Under the pieces are notes generated by a model, which saw only the letters and a program-made list of their open reading frames with translations, was not told the origin of the DNA and did no database searches. A DNA stretch of 64,000 nucleotides, from positions 124,001 through 188,000 of the forward strand of contig NZ_JBJURJ010000004.1 in the NCBI RefSeq assembly GCF_046098205.1, given 5' to 3'. This document shows, in pieces, positions 1 through 8,404 of this stretch. The first letter of the stretch is position 1, and each line of letters starts with the position of its first letter. Position numbers and translations under genes: made by a program. The DNA is from Paenibacillus_AR mesotrionivorans (lineage in GTDB: Bacteria; Bacillota; Bacilli; Paenibacillales; NBRC-103111).

Positions 1-288
1 CTTTTTCATATCCGTTGCACCTTCCGTTTCATATTGGTTTTGAAGCTTCTCCCACCGGGCCTGAGCTTCCGCCTCCAGCGACAACAGGCCATTATCCCCG
101 TACTTCCGCTTCAGCTTTTCGTCGATCTGTGCAGCCCGCTTTTCAAATTCAGCCAGTCTGTCTTCCCCGGGTCCATACTTCCGCTTCAACTGCTCATCCG
201 TCCCGGCAGCCAATTGCTCAAACCGCTTCCACGCCTGGTCCGTATCAAACGCCGGCTCACCGCCGGTTCGTTTCCGTCCGTCCGCCAT
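1..288 (-). CDS. Probable sigma-factor-associated protein (partial, 3' end outside window)
   Basis: The reading frame is open from an ATG at 288 to the window edge (96 codons). It overlaps the last 32 bases of the ECF sigma gene, the usual arrangement for a translationally coupled sigma/anti-sigma pair. The visible part is hydrophilic and charged and contains the motif LKRKYG twice, about 32 residues apart. No membrane segment or zinc motif is visible in this part. A GGAGGAGGAAGAG ribosome site lies just upstream. The anti-sigma role rests on position alone, because the diagnostic downstream part is cut off. Confidence 0.6.
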   Translation of the reverse strand, partial: MADGRKRTGGEPAFDTDQAWKRFEQLAAGTDEQLKRKYGPGEDRLAEFEKRAAQIDEKLKRKYGDNGLLSLEAEAQARWEKLQNQYETEGATDMKK

Positions 289-811
289 GCTCTTCCTCCT
301 CCTGCCCGTATTTTTTCTTCAGCCGCTCCTCCGCACGCGCCAGCAGGGAGCCGACGATTTTCGGATTTATGTCCAGCCTGCGGGCAATCTCTTCGTAGCT
401 GTAGCCTTCCTCCCGCAGCAGCAGGGCGGTCCGGTCCCGGTCCGAGAGCTTCTGCAGCACCCGGCGGACAACGTCCTTTTCCCACTCGCGGATCACCTCC
501 GTCTCTCCCGAAGGAGCGGAGCCGTCCGACCAAACCGCCACACGTGCGGTTTCCTTGGCCAATAAGGTTCTGCCGGAGGCCTGCTGCCGCAGGTAATCGT
601 AGCCCACCCGGGTCAGCACCCGGTGGAGCCAGGCACCGACGGACTCCAGCCGGTCGGGGGGATTGCGGTAGAGCCGCAGGAACACCTCCTGGGCCAAATC
701 CTCGGCTGCCGCATAATCCCCGGTCAATGCATAGAGCTTCCGGGCCACGCCGGGATAATGCTCCCGGAACAGGCGCTGGAATAGCTCAGGTATCCGTGCG
801 TCTTCCTTCAT
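257..811 (-). CDS. ECF-family RNA polymerase sigma factor
   Basis: This 184-residue protein has the two-domain layout and length of an ECF sigma factor. Region 2 (about residues 15-80) carries the DYAAAEDLAQEVFLRLY signature used in core binding and -10 recognition. Region 4 (about 115-170) contains LSDRDRTALLLREEGYSYEE followed by an IARRLDINPKIVGSLLARA helix-turn-helix for -35 recognition. The C-terminus is highly charged (EEEEHGG). It overlaps the downstream gene by 32 bases, so the two are probably co-translated. The family is clear, but the stimulus and regulon cannot be read from the sequence. Confidence 0.92.
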   Translation of the reverse strand: MKEDARIPELFQRLFREHYPGVARKLYALTGDYAAAEDLAQEVFLRLYRNPPDRLESVGAWLHRVLTRVGYDYLRQQASGRTLLAKETARVAVWSDGSAPSGETEVIREWEKDVVRRVLQKLSDRDRTALLLREEGYSYEEIARRLDINPKIVGSLLARAEERLKKKYGQEEEEHGGRTETNRR

Positions 812-921
812 GGTGCCGCCGTCCCCCTTTCGTTATTAAGACGGATGCCGGGCCGGGTTTGTAGCAGGTCTCCAGAAAAATCCCGTTCCCTTTATTGTTG
901 CAAAATTTTACAAATTATTCA

Positions 922-950
922 TTGACAAAATAAACCAAAAGATTTATTTT
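922..950 (+). promoter_or_regulatory. Sigma-A-type promoter of the TPP enzyme gene
   Basis: A TTGACA (922-927) and a TATTTT (945-950) are separated by exactly 17 bases in an AT-rich stretch. They lie about 65 bases before the TTG start of the TPP enzyme gene. Confidence 0.6.
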
Positions 951-1016
951 AAAGTAGATTCATCCTTATATTAAGGTAATATTACAGAATTTCTTACACA
1001 GGGTGGAGGAGATGTA

Positions 1017-2651
1017 TTGAAGTCGGTTGCAGATCATTTGGCCCAGGCCCTTCGGCGCCTGGAGGTTACCCATGCATTCGGCATTATCGGCAAGTCCATT
1101 TGTCCCGCAGCATTGAAAATGGTGGATTACGGCATAGAATTTATTCCCGGGAGACATGAGGCCAGCTCCGGTTTTGCCGCAGCAGGTTATGCGCTGCAGA
1201 CCGGCCGCCTGGGAGTGGCCTTCGGAACCTCCGGCCCGGGGGGAACCAATCTCCTCACCGCAGCCGCCCATGCCAAAGCCAACAATCTCCCCGTCCTGTT
1301 CATCACCGGACATCAATCCATTAAGGAGCTGGGTCTGCCCCAATGCCAGGACTCCACCTCCTATCTGGCCGATCTGGCGGATATGTTCCGGCCTGCTACC
1401 CTGTTCAGCAAGCTGGTGGAGCGGGCGGACCACTTCCCGACCCTGTTTAACCATGCCATTGCGGCTGCCCTGGAGGGCAAAGGCGGTCCCGCACATCTCT
1501 GCATTCCCTTCGATGTCCAGTCCGAGCGTCTGGAGGAGTTCCGGCTTGTGATTCCCCAGCGGGAGCCGTTGGTTAGTCTGGGCAACCGGGAACGGGCCAT
1601 TGAGGCCATCAACCGGGCGGAACGTCCCGTGATTATTGCCGGCAAGGGCGTCAACCGCTCCGGCGCCCATGAGGAGCTGGTCCATTTTGCCGAAACCTTC
1701 AACATTCCGGTCGTCACCACCCCCGGCGGCAAAGGCGCCATCGCCTGGGACCATCCGTTGTACCACGGACCTGTGGGCGTAGGCGGCTGCACACATGGGG
1801 ACGGGCTGCTCAATAGCAGCGACCTGTTCATCGTGATGGGCTCCCGGCTGAGCGATATGACCATCTGCAACCTGAAGCCCCAGAACCATCCGGCCACGCT
1901 AGTGCAATTTGATATAGACCCTACCTTCGTCGGCAAAATCCTCACCTCCCGGACCATCCCGGTAACCGGGGATCTGCGGCATAACCTGATGCAATGTCTG
2001 GAGGCGGCGGAAACAGCGATTTTGCCCAAGCGAGATACGGAGACCCATGTGAACTATTCGGATGCCCTGCCGGTGCTGCCGGGGTTATCTCTTGCTTCGG
2101 TGATGCAGCGGATGGTGGATTTGGTGCCGGAGCGGTCCACTCTGTATGTGGATGACGGAAGCCACGGCTTCAACGCGGTCAAATGGTACAAGGTCAAACG
2201 CCCGGGCAGCTTTGTGTTTGACTCCTATTTTGCGTGTATGGGCAACGCCATCGGCATGTCCATCGGCGCCCAATGCGCTGCCCCGGATGAAACGGTATTC
2301 TGCATTACGGGAGACGGCTGCTTTATGATGCTGGGAGCGGAGATCAATACCGCGGTGTGCAAGGAGCTTCCGGTGATTTTCATCGTGGTGAACAACAAGC
2401 AACTGGATATGGCCCTGAAGGGGATGGAAAAAACCACCGGCCGCATCGACGGAACGATTTTCGAGGTGCCGATGGATGCCAGCCAATTTGCCCGGTCCTT
2501 GGGTGCTGCCGCCTTCCGCTGCGAAACCATGGAGCAATTCGAGCAAGCGGTGCAGGAGGCCGTTTCCCTGAAGCGCGCAGCCGTGATCGAGCTTCTCACC
2601 GACCGTTCGGAAATCCCGCCTACCGCCCACCGGGTGCTGGTGATGAACTAA
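1017..2651 (+). CDS. Thiamine pyrophosphate enzyme, acetolactate-synthase-like
   Basis: This 544-residue protein has the three-domain build of TPP-dependent decarboxylases/synthases. The N-terminal domain has the cofactor-activating glutamate in GRHEASSG (about residue 48) and the AHAS-like GTSGPGGTN loop. The C-terminal domain has the TPP/Mg site: GDGC near residue 432 and NN about 27 residues later. The start is a TTG with a GGTGGAGGAG ribosome site about 6 bases upstream. No AHAS regulatory subunit (ilvN/ilvH) follows; instead a carboxymuconolactone-decarboxylase-family gene lies 45 bases downstream. This argues against a housekeeping branched-chain role. The fold and cofactor are clear, but the substrate is unknown. 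Confidence 0.85.
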   Translation: MKSVADHLAQALRRLEVTHAFGIIGKSICPAALKMVDYGIEFIPGRHEASSGFAAAGYALQTGRLGVAFGTSGPGGTNLLTAAAHAKANNLPVLFITGHQSIKELGLPQCQDSTSYLADLADMFRPATLFSKLVERADHFPTLFNHAIAAALEGKGGPAHLCIPFDVQSERLEEFRLVIPQREPLVSLGNRERAIEAINRAERPVIIAGKGVNRSGAHEELVHFAETFNIPVVTTPGGKGAIAWDHPLYHGPVGVGGCTHGDGLLNSSDLFIVMGSRLSDMTICNLKPQNHPATLVQFDIDPTFVGKILTSRTIPVTGDLRHNLMQCLEAAETAILPKRDTETHVNYSDALPVLPGLSLASVMQRMVDLVPERSTLYVDDGSHGFNAVKWYKVKRPGSFVFDSYFACMGNAIGMSIGAQCAAPDETVFCITGDGCFMMLGAEINTAVCKELPVIFIVVNNKQLDMALKGMEKTTGRIDGTIFEVPMDASQFARSLGAAAFRCETMEQFEQAVQEAVSLKRAAVIELLTDRSEIPPTAHRVLVMN

Positions 2652-2696
2652 TTTTTACAACCATTATACTTTCATTTTCCAAGGAGGAATTTGCAT

Positions 2697-3071
2697 ATGA
2701 AAGAAACATCCGAGATCGGTTTGGAGCATTTTCTTGATTTGTCCGGGGATTACGGAGCCAAGGCCCTTGCCCCCATCCAGGAGCATTTTCCGGAGCTGGC
2801 CCAGTATATTCTGGGGGTGGCGTACGGGGATATCTTCCAAACCAAGTCCATCAGTCCGGAATGGCGGGAGGTTTGCCTGATTTCCTCCCTGATCACCATG
2901 GGGCAATACGAGCAGCTGGGTGTGCATTATGCCATGGCTCTGAAGGTGGGTATGACCGTGGATGATATCAAGGGTATTCTGCTGCATCTGGTTCCCGCCA
3001 TCGGCGAGCCCAAGGTCATCTCCGCCTTTAACGTGCTGCTGGCTACCTTGAAGGATTTGCAGAAGGCGTAA
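2697..3071 (+). CDS. Carboxymuconolactone decarboxylase family protein
   Basis: This 124-residue all-helical protein has the CMD-family core: a WREVCLISSLITMG helix, then HYAMALKVGMTVDDIKGILLHL, with the conserved His about 20 residues after the Cys. There is no CxxC pair of the AhpD kind, so it resembles the gamma-CMD branch. The ATG at 2697 was preferred over a TTG at 2691 because AAGGAGG ends 9 bases before it. It lies 45 bases downstream of the TPP enzyme and ahead of a strong terminator, so the two form a likely two-gene operon. The reaction is unknown. Confidence 0.82.
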   Translation: MKETSEIGLEHFLDLSGDYGAKALAPIQEHFPELAQYILGVAYGDIFQTKSISPEWREVCLISSLITMGQYEQLGVHYAMALKVGMTVDDIKGILLHLVPAIGEPKVISAFNVLLATLKDLQKA

Positions 3072-3086
3072 TGCCGTTATAAAGTG

Positions 3087-3125
3087 AAACTCCGCCTCTT
3101 CCATAGTGGGAGGGCGGAGTTTTTT
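3087..3125 (+). terminator. Rho-independent terminator of the TPP/CMD operon
   Basis: A 10-bp stem, AAACTCCGCC (3087-3096) pairing with GGCGGAGTTT (3113-3122), runs into a T tract 15 bases after the CMD stop codon. Confidence 0.85.
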
Positions 3126-3135
3126 GCATTTTTTA

Positions 3136-3296
3136 GGGCGTGTTTGCAAACCCGCTTGAGGGCATCTTCTACTGTCTTTTCGTCCCTTGCATCGTTACTT
3201 CCGCTTGACGTACACCCGGTACGCCTTCGCGAAAGTGCCTTGCCTGGAACGAAAATTCAGCAAACTCTGCTCCCCTCGGAGTTTGCAAACACACCC
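3136..3296. mobile_element. MITE-like element with 16-bp terminal inverted repeats
   Basis: A 161-bp non-coding segment is bounded by GGGCGTGTTTGCAAAC (3136-3151) and the inverted GTTTGCAAACACACCC (3281-3296), which match at 15 of 16 positions. Each end is flanked by TA, consistent with a TA target duplication as made by Tc1/IS630-type and some IS5-type transposases. It has no internal ORF. It lies directly behind a terminator and touches the end of the EamA gene. A second locus carrying only the two ends is at 36633. Mobility is inferred from structure. Confidence 0.65.
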
Positions 3297-4270
3297 TAGA
3301 AGCTGCTCTTCGTCGTCTTGAGGTTTAACGTATACCGGGGAGACAAGCTCCTTCGTTGGCTCATATTGTTCTGGACCAGCGCGAGAATCACCAAGGTGGC
3401 GCCCGCCAGCTCATAGGGGCTGATTCTGTATCCCTGGAAGCCCATCAGCACGAAGGTGGTAACGGGAACCAAGCTGATAAACAGAATGCCGTTTACGGGA
3501 GTAAGAGCCTTGAGTCCGGCGTTCCAGCTTACCAATGCCACCAGCCCGGGCAGGAGCACCATAAAGGACATTTCATATTTGATGGAGGCCAGCGTATTCC
3601 AATCCGGAACCTCGATCAGTTGGAGGGAGGACGCTGCTGCAACAATGACCATGGAGACGGCCGTTCCCAGCAGGCAGGTTAAGGTGGAGAACCGTAATGT
3701 GGACCATCCGCGGAAGCTGCTGCCTCCGAGCGAATAAAGCACCCATCCCACAACGCCGGTGAAAATCAGCAGCACGGGGAACACATGCCGGGAGGCCTCT
3801 GTGAAAAACGACAGGCTGCCGTTAGTAATCACTAACAATGCGCCGGTTAAGGCAATGCCTATACTGATCAGTGTTTTGGTATCGGGTTTCTTTTTGGTTT
3901 TGCCCCAGAGCAGGAGTATTGAGATCAACGGCATCAGCACCTCCATGATGGAGGCAGTAATGGTGCCGGCTTCCCCCATTAGATGCTGTCCGGAGAACAC
4001 CAGGAAATTATACACCGTAAAGGCCATCGTCCCGCAAAAAAGCAGCTTTCCGCCTTTTCCCTCCAAACGGAAGGCGGCCTTCCCTTCTTTGAACAAAAGC
4101 AGCCCCGAGAGAATTACCGTGACCAGCAGGTAACGGATAAAGGCAAAATAGAAAGGATCTATGTACTGCAGCGCACGGTGTGCCACCGGAAACATGGCGC
4201 CCCATGACACGCTGGCTGTCAGGCAAAGCACGGAGCCCAACACCACTTTATTTTTGAACAACACCCTCAT
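3296..4270 (-). CDS. EamA/DMT-family transporter
   Basis: This 324-residue, very hydrophobic protein has about ten predicted membrane helices arranged as two EamA repeats. The first begins at SVSWGAMFPVAHRAL and the second near FTGVVGWVLYSLGG. Members export metabolites or amino acids; the substrate here is unknown. A LysR gene is divergent with 119 bases between, suggesting local control. The ATG at 4270 directly abuts GGGAG, so a GTG two codons in (4264) may be the true start. The TAG stop is formed by the right edge and TA flank of the MITE-like element, so the C-terminal end may have been altered by its insertion. Confidence 0.87.
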   Translation of the reverse strand: MRVLFKNKVVLGSVLCLTASVSWGAMFPVAHRALQYIDPFYFAFIRYLLVTVILSGLLLFKEGKAAFRLEGKGGKLLFCGTMAFTVYNFLVFSGQHLMGEAGTITASIMEVLMPLISILLLWGKTKKKPDTKTLISIGIALTGALLVITNGSLSFFTEASRHVFPVLLIFTGVVGWVLYSLGGSSFRGWSTLRFSTLTCLLGTAVSMVIVAAASSLQLIEVPDWNTLASIKYEMSFMVLLPGLVALVSWNAGLKALTPVNGILFISLVPVTTFVLMGFQGYRISPYELAGATLVILALVQNNMSQRRSLSPRYTLNLKTTKSSF

Positions 4271-4344
4271 CTCCCATGCTGTGTAAAATCTTATTCATCA
4301 TAAGGGAGGAGGAAGCCGGGAGTAAAATGATTGAAAATGGATGT

Positions 4345-4364
4345 TATCATCATTTATAATGATA
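4345..4364. promoter_or_regulatory. Candidate LysR operator between the EamA and LysR genes
   Basis: The inverted repeat TATCAT-8-ATGATA lies in the divergent promoter region, 26 bases before the LysR start. Dyads of this spacing with T...A ends are typical of LysR-family sites. The assignment rests on position and symmetry only. Confidence 0.45.
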
Positions 4365-4389
4365 CTTATTCTAATTTGGAGAAGAACCG

Positions 4390-5241
4390 ATGGAACTGAA
4401 TGATCTGCGGATTTTTAAAACGGTTGCAGAATTGGGGAGTGTAAGCCAGGCTGCGGCGGAGCTAAGCTATGTCCAATCCAATGTCACGGCTAGAATTAAG
4501 CAGCTGGAGAAGGAGCTGCAGACGGAGCTGTTCTACCGGCATAAACGGGGCATGGTGCTCAATGCCGAGGGGAAACGGCTGATGGTGTATGCGGAGGACA
4601 TATTGGGGAAAGCGGAAGAGATCAAACACGCCTTTGGGACGGACCGCCCAGCAGGCATCCTGAATATCGGGATAGTGGAAACGGTGATCAAGCTGCCGGG
4701 GATCTTATCCTCCTATCTAGAGAAGCATCCCCAAGTGGAGCTGTCCCTGACGGTGGGGGTGACGGAGCAGCTGGTTCAGGACGTGGCGGGGATGAAGCTG
4801 GACGGCGCTTTTGTGACCGGTCCGGTGAAGCATCCGTTGATCGAGTATCAGGAGGTGTTCCGGGAAGAGCTTATCCTTGTGGCTAAGAGCGATGTGTTTT
4901 CACTGGAGGATGTCACCAAAAAGCCGCTGCTGCTGTTCAATAAAGGCTGCGGGTACAGGGAACGGCTGGAACGCTGGCTGAAGGATGAGGGGGTGATCCC
5001 CCGGCAAATCATGCAGCTGGGCTCCTTCGAGACCATCATCGGCAGCATTGCCGCCGGAATCGGTATCACCATCGTGCCGCGCTCCTCTGTTCGCAGGCTG
5101 CTGGAAGAGGGGACTCTGCATGGGTTTGCCATTCCGAAGCCGTATAACGAGATTACCACCATCTTCATCCGGCGGAAGGATTCTTATTTATCCAACACGC
5201 TGCGTTCGTTTATGGAGGAATTGCAGAGCGCCGGGGTGTAA
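4390..5241 (+). CDS. LysR-family transcriptional regulator
   Basis: This 283-residue protein has the standard LTTR size and layout. The N-terminal winged helix-turn-helix (about residues 1-60) includes LRIFKTVAELGSVSQAAAEL and the recognition segment YVQSNVTARIKQLE. The effector-binding domain follows from about residue 90. It is divergent from the EamA transporter gene, and such pairs commonly have the regulator control the transporter. The ribosome site is GGAGAAG, 6-7 bases before the ATG. The effector is unknown. Confidence 0.92.
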   Translation: MELNDLRIFKTVAELGSVSQAAAELSYVQSNVTARIKQLEKELQTELFYRHKRGMVLNAEGKRLMVYAEDILGKAEEIKHAFGTDRPAGILNIGIVETVIKLPGILSSYLEKHPQVELSLTVGVTEQLVQDVAGMKLDGAFVTGPVKHPLIEYQEVFREELILVAKSDVFSLEDVTKKPLLLFNKGCGYRERLERWLKDEGVIPRQIMQLGSFETIIGSIAAGIGITIVPRSSVRRLLEEGTLHGFAIPKPYNEITTIFIRRKDSYLSNTLRSFMEELQSAGV

Positions 5242-5310
5242 GCGATGCTCCTAATGGCGTATGCCGCCTCCTAAACCATCAATTTCCAATTAAATCCAGT
5301 GTTATCCTGC

Positions 5311-5486
5311 GAAAATGCATCTATTCTGCTGGAATTCCGCCTCTCCGTGCACCCTAAATGTAAAAGTGCAGCTATTTTCCGCGGTGGGGTACAGCTTGCA
5401 CCCATCTCACGGAAATAACTGCACTTTTGCAGGATAAACCGTAAAAACGAAGGTTTGTTTGCCCAATAGATGCACTTTTGCATTTC
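5311..5486. repeat. Nested palindromic intergenic repeat
   Basis: The outer arms contain ATGCATCTATT and AATAGATGCACTTTTGCAT. The inner arms contain AAAAGTGCAG-TATTTTCCG and CGGAAATA-CTGCACTTTT. Together they form a long imperfect double hairpin in the 487-bp gap between the LysR gene and sdaAA. No credible gene lies here. After it, GTTCCCACG occurs twice (near 5501 and 5542). Confidence 0.6.
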
Positions 5487-5645
5487 GGGGGAGGTTTACG
5501 TTCCCACGAGGGCGTCCATTTCGGATGAGGCTGGGAGTAACGTTCCCACGGGGGCATCCCTATACCTAAAGGGCACTTCCACCATTCCTGGACATGCTCG
5601 ATAGATTCGTTAGAGCTGCTGCCCGGCTTCCGAGTCTCAGTCTCC

Positions 5646-5735
5646 GGACTTCATTATCCGGCAGCCCCTCATTCCGGACTTCATTATCCGGCAGCCCCTC
5701 ATTCCATACTCCGCTATCCGGTAGCCCCTCATTCC
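5646..5735. repeat. 30-bp tandem repeat, three units
   Basis: Three consecutive 30-bp units start at 5646, 5676 and 5706. The first two are identical and the third differs at a few positions. The third unit runs into the last codon and stop of sdaAA, so the array starts at that gene's 3' end. Confidence 0.85.
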
Positions 5736-6634
5736 GTTGCCCCGTCGCCTTGGCCCTTGCCATAGAGCTGGCGCATGATGGCGCGCCCCGTCGGGGTTTG
5801 GGCCAGGCCGCCCTTGGCGGTCTCCCGGTGCCCGTCGGGCATGGCCGAACCCACCTCCAGCATCACTTGGACCACCTCATCGGAGGGGATGACGCTCCGG
5901 ACCCCGGCTAACGCCATGTCGGCGGCGGCCAGTGCAGTGACCGCCCCGAAGCCGTTGCGCACGATGCAGGGGATCTCCACCAGGCCGCCTACAGGATCGC
6001 AGATGAGGCCCAGGGAATTCTTCAGCGCCAGGCCCACCGCGTGGATGGCCTGCTCCGGAGTGCCGCCCCGCAGCTCCGTCAGGGCCCCCGCCGCCATGCC
6101 GATGGCGGAGCCCACCTCCGCCTGACAGCCGCCTTCGGCGCCGGAGATGAAGGAGTTGTTGGCGATCACGAACCCGATGGCTCCGGAGGCGAACAGCGCA
6201 TAGGTCATCGCTTCGTCATCGTAGCCGAACCGCTCCTGGGTGCTGACGAACACACCCGGGATAATCCCGCATGAACCTGCGGTGGGGGTGGCCACAATGC
6301 GGCCCATGGACGCATTCACCTCGGAGACCGCCAGAGCGTAGGCCATGGCCCGCCCTGCATCCCCGCCGAGATTGGAGGAGGCCCCCGGTCCGGCTCCATA
6401 CTCCATCACCTTGCGGGCATCCCCGCCGGTCAGTCCGCTGCGGGAGCGGGTATCCTCCGTCAGTCCCCGCTCTACCGCTTCCTTCATGATGCCGTAATAA
6501 TCCGCCATCTGGCGGAATACCGCCTCTTCCGCCATGCCGGATTCCGCGGCTTGCTCCCGCAGCATCATCCGCCCGATGGAGAGATGCTCCTCCGTACACA
6601 GCTTTGCCAATTGCTCCAAGGTTGAGAAGCGCAT
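5729..6634 (-). CDS. sdaAA: L-serine ammonia-lyase, iron-sulfur-dependent, alpha subunit
   Basis: This 301-residue catalytic subunit of the [4Fe-4S] two-subunit serine dehydratase converts L-serine to pyruvate and ammonia. The three expected cluster cysteines are visible in TAGSCGIIPG, AEGGCQAEVG and the region LICDPVGGLVEIPC. The ATG at 6634 was chosen because it lies just after the sdaAB stop. An in-frame codon at 6670 would lengthen the protein by 12 residues and overlap sdaAB. The gene order beta then alpha with near-zero spacing indicates one operon. The C-terminus ends inside a 30-bp tandem array. Confidence 0.94.
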   Translation of the reverse strand: MRFSTLEQLAKLCTEEHLSIGRMMLREQAAESGMAEEAVFRQMADYYGIMKEAVERGLTEDTRSRSGLTGGDARKVMEYGAGPGASSNLGGDAGRAMAYALAVSEVNASMGRIVATPTAGSCGIIPGVFVSTQERFGYDDEAMTYALFASGAIGFVIANNSFISGAEGGCQAEVGSAIGMAAGALTELRGGTPEQAIHAVGLALKNSLGLICDPVGGLVEIPCIVRNGFGAVTALAAADMALAGVRSVIPSDEVVQVMLEVGSAMPDGHRETAKGGLAQTPTGRAIMRQLYGKGQGDGATE

Positions 6635-6638
6635 TCCA

Positions 6639-7319
6639 TCACCCGTTCCCGTTTCGTAAATTGACCACACTGATCCTGCTTATATCCGCTAGCCCGGACA
6701 GCTGCTCCAGCACCTGGGGCTCTGCCGGCTCATCCATCTCCACAACCGTCAGTGCATCGCCGCTCCGCGATTTCCGGTTTACATTCATGTGCCCGATATT
6801 GATTCCCCGGTCACTGAGCAGCCGGGAGATATCCGCCACCATCCCCCGCTGGTCCCGGTGGAATACCAAGAGCGTGGGATAGTCCGCAGTAAACCGGACA
6901 TCGAAGCCGTTCACCCGCGAAATTTCGATATTGCCGCCCCCGATGGATGCGCCTGTTACCGTATCCTCCCGGCCGTCGGCGCTTTGCACGCGGATGGACA
7001 CTGTATTAGGATGCCCCGCCGGCAGCATAGCCGTCCGGAAACGAACCTCCATCCCGGCCTGCTCCGCCAAAGCCACTGCATCGCGGATGCGGGCATCATC
7101 CGTATCATAATCAAGCAGGCCGCCGATTAGCGCCAGGTCCGTGCCGTGGCCCTTGTAGGTGGCGGCGAAGGAGCCGTACAGCGTCAGCTCCGCCAGCTCC
7201 GGCGGGGCGCCATGGAGCCGCCTGGCCACACGCCCCAGCCGGGCAGCGCCTGCCGTATGCGAGCTGGAGGGACCCACCATGCTGGGCCCGATAATCGAAA
7301 ACACATCTTTAAACCGCAC
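6639..7319 (-). CDS. sdaAB: L-serine ammonia-lyase, iron-sulfur-dependent, beta subunit
   Basis: This 226-residue protein matches the usual beta-subunit length. The N-terminus has the family motif DVFSIIGPSMVGPSSSHTAGA. The last ~75 residues form an ACT domain (LLVFHRDQRGMVADISRLLSDRGINIGHMNV region), which in this family binds serine or regulates activity. The start is a GTG at 7319 preceded by GGGGAACGG; the longer open frame upstream has no family similarity. It lies directly upstream of sdaAA. Confidence 0.93.
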   Translation of the reverse strand: MRFKDVFSIIGPSMVGPSSSHTAGAARLGRVARRLHGAPPELAELTLYGSFAATYKGHGTDLALIGGLLDYDTDDARIRDAVALAEQAGMEVRFRTAMLPAGHPNTVSIRVQSADGREDTVTGASIGGGNIEISRVNGFDVRFTADYPTLLVFHRDQRGMVADISRLLSDRGINIGHMNVNRKSRSGDALTVVEMDEPAEPQVLEQLSGLADISRISVVNLRNGNG

Positions 7320-7368
7320 GGTCCGTTCCCCATTTCCTGTCCATAACCAATGTGTTGAATCCAATCCT

Positions 7369-7397
7369 ATTATACCGCGTACACAACATGTTCGTAA
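7369..7397 (-). promoter_or_regulatory. Candidate promoter of sdaAB-sdaAA
   Basis: Read on the minus strand, TTACGA and TATAAT are separated by 17 bases, about 50 bases upstream of the GTG start. The -10 is perfect and the -35 is weak. Confidence 0.4.
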
Positions 7398-7490
7398 AAG
7401 GGCGGGAATCAGGCGGTTTGTGCAAAAAATCGGACCATCCGAAGCTTGTTTATTCGTGGAAACTGTCCTATATTTAGGCGGGGTGAGAGA

Positions 7491-8390
7491 ATGTTTGCAC
7501 ATGAAAAACTGTTGATTGCAGGCGGGGACAGCCGCCAGCTGGAGGTGATCCGCCGGCTTGCCGGGACGGGTGCCGCCATATACATAGCCGGGTTTGATCA
7601 ATGGGCCGGTACAGGCCTTGAACATATCCACCGGGTGCAGCTTTCGGAAGCGGTGTTCCGGGAATGCTCGGCGGTGATTCTGCCCGCCGTGGGAATCGGT
7701 GCTGCCGGTGAGGTGGACGCTCCTTATTCCTCGGAGGAGCTGACCGTCACAACCAATATGCTAGCCGCCATGCCGGCGGAGGGATTGGTGATTACAGGCA
7801 GTGTGAACGCTTATCTCCGGGAGGCCTGCAGCAAATACCGGCTCAGGTTGGCGGAGGTATATGCCAGAGATGACGTGGCCATCCTCAACTCCATTCCAAC
7901 TGCCGAGGGAGCGGTTATGCTGGCCATCCAGCACACGGACATTACGCTACACGGGGCGTCGGTTATAGTGCTGGGGTTGGGGCGGGTTGGGATGACTCTG
8001 GCCCGGACCCTCAAGAATCTTGGCGCCACAGTCAGAGTGGGCATCCGGGAGCCGGAGCTTCAGGCCCGCGCCATCGAAATGGGGCTCCAGCCCTTCCATA
8101 TGAACGGGCTGCCGGAAGAGGCGGCCAGCGCTGATATTCTGTTTAGTACAATTCCCGATATGGTGGTCACCGCCAGTGTGATCGCCAATATGTCCACTGC
8201 GTCCCTGATCGTGGATCTTGCCTCCAAACCGGGGGGGACGGACTTTCATGCCGCAGAGGCTGCCGGTGTCAAAGCCATTCATGCGCTGGGTTTGCCCGGC
8301 AAGGTAGCGCCCCGGACGGCCGGGCGGATTCTGGGAGATGCCATTGTCGAGATATTGAAGGAGGAGCTGCACAGCCCGCAGCGCCTGTAA
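7491..8390 (+). CDS. dpaA: Dipicolinate synthase subunit A (DpaA/SpoVFA)
   Basis: This 299-residue protein matches the length of Bacillus SpoVFA. The N-terminal part begins LLIAGGDSRQLEVIRRL, and the C-terminal half is a Rossmann domain with VLGLGRVGMTLART and LPGKVAPRTAGRIL. Dipicolinate synthase oxidises the lysine-pathway intermediate to dipicolinic acid in the mother cell during sporulation. Normally dpaA is followed by dpaB, but here a terminator follows at once. The ATG at 7491 has GGGGTGAGAG upstream. Identity is strong; the lone context is odd. Confidence 0.9.
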   Translation: MFAHEKLLIAGGDSRQLEVIRRLAGTGAAIYIAGFDQWAGTGLEHIHRVQLSEAVFRECSAVILPAVGIGAAGEVDAPYSSEELTVTTNMLAAMPAEGLVITGSVNAYLREACSKYRLRLAEVYARDDVAILNSIPTAEGAVMLAIQHTDITLHGASVIVLGLGRVGMTLARTLKNLGATVRVGIREPELQARAIEMGLQPFHMNGLPEEAASADILFSTIPDMVVTASVIANMSTASLIVDLASKPGGTDFHAAEAAGVKAIHALGLPGKVAPRTAGRILGDAIVEILKEELHSPQRL

Positions 8391-8404
8391 CACTTCATCG
8401 GCCA

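Noticed and set aside
7317..7631. Longer N-terminus for SdaAB up to 7631
   Set aside because: The extension has no similarity to the family, which starts at the DVFSIIGPS region; the GTG at 7319 gives the usual length.
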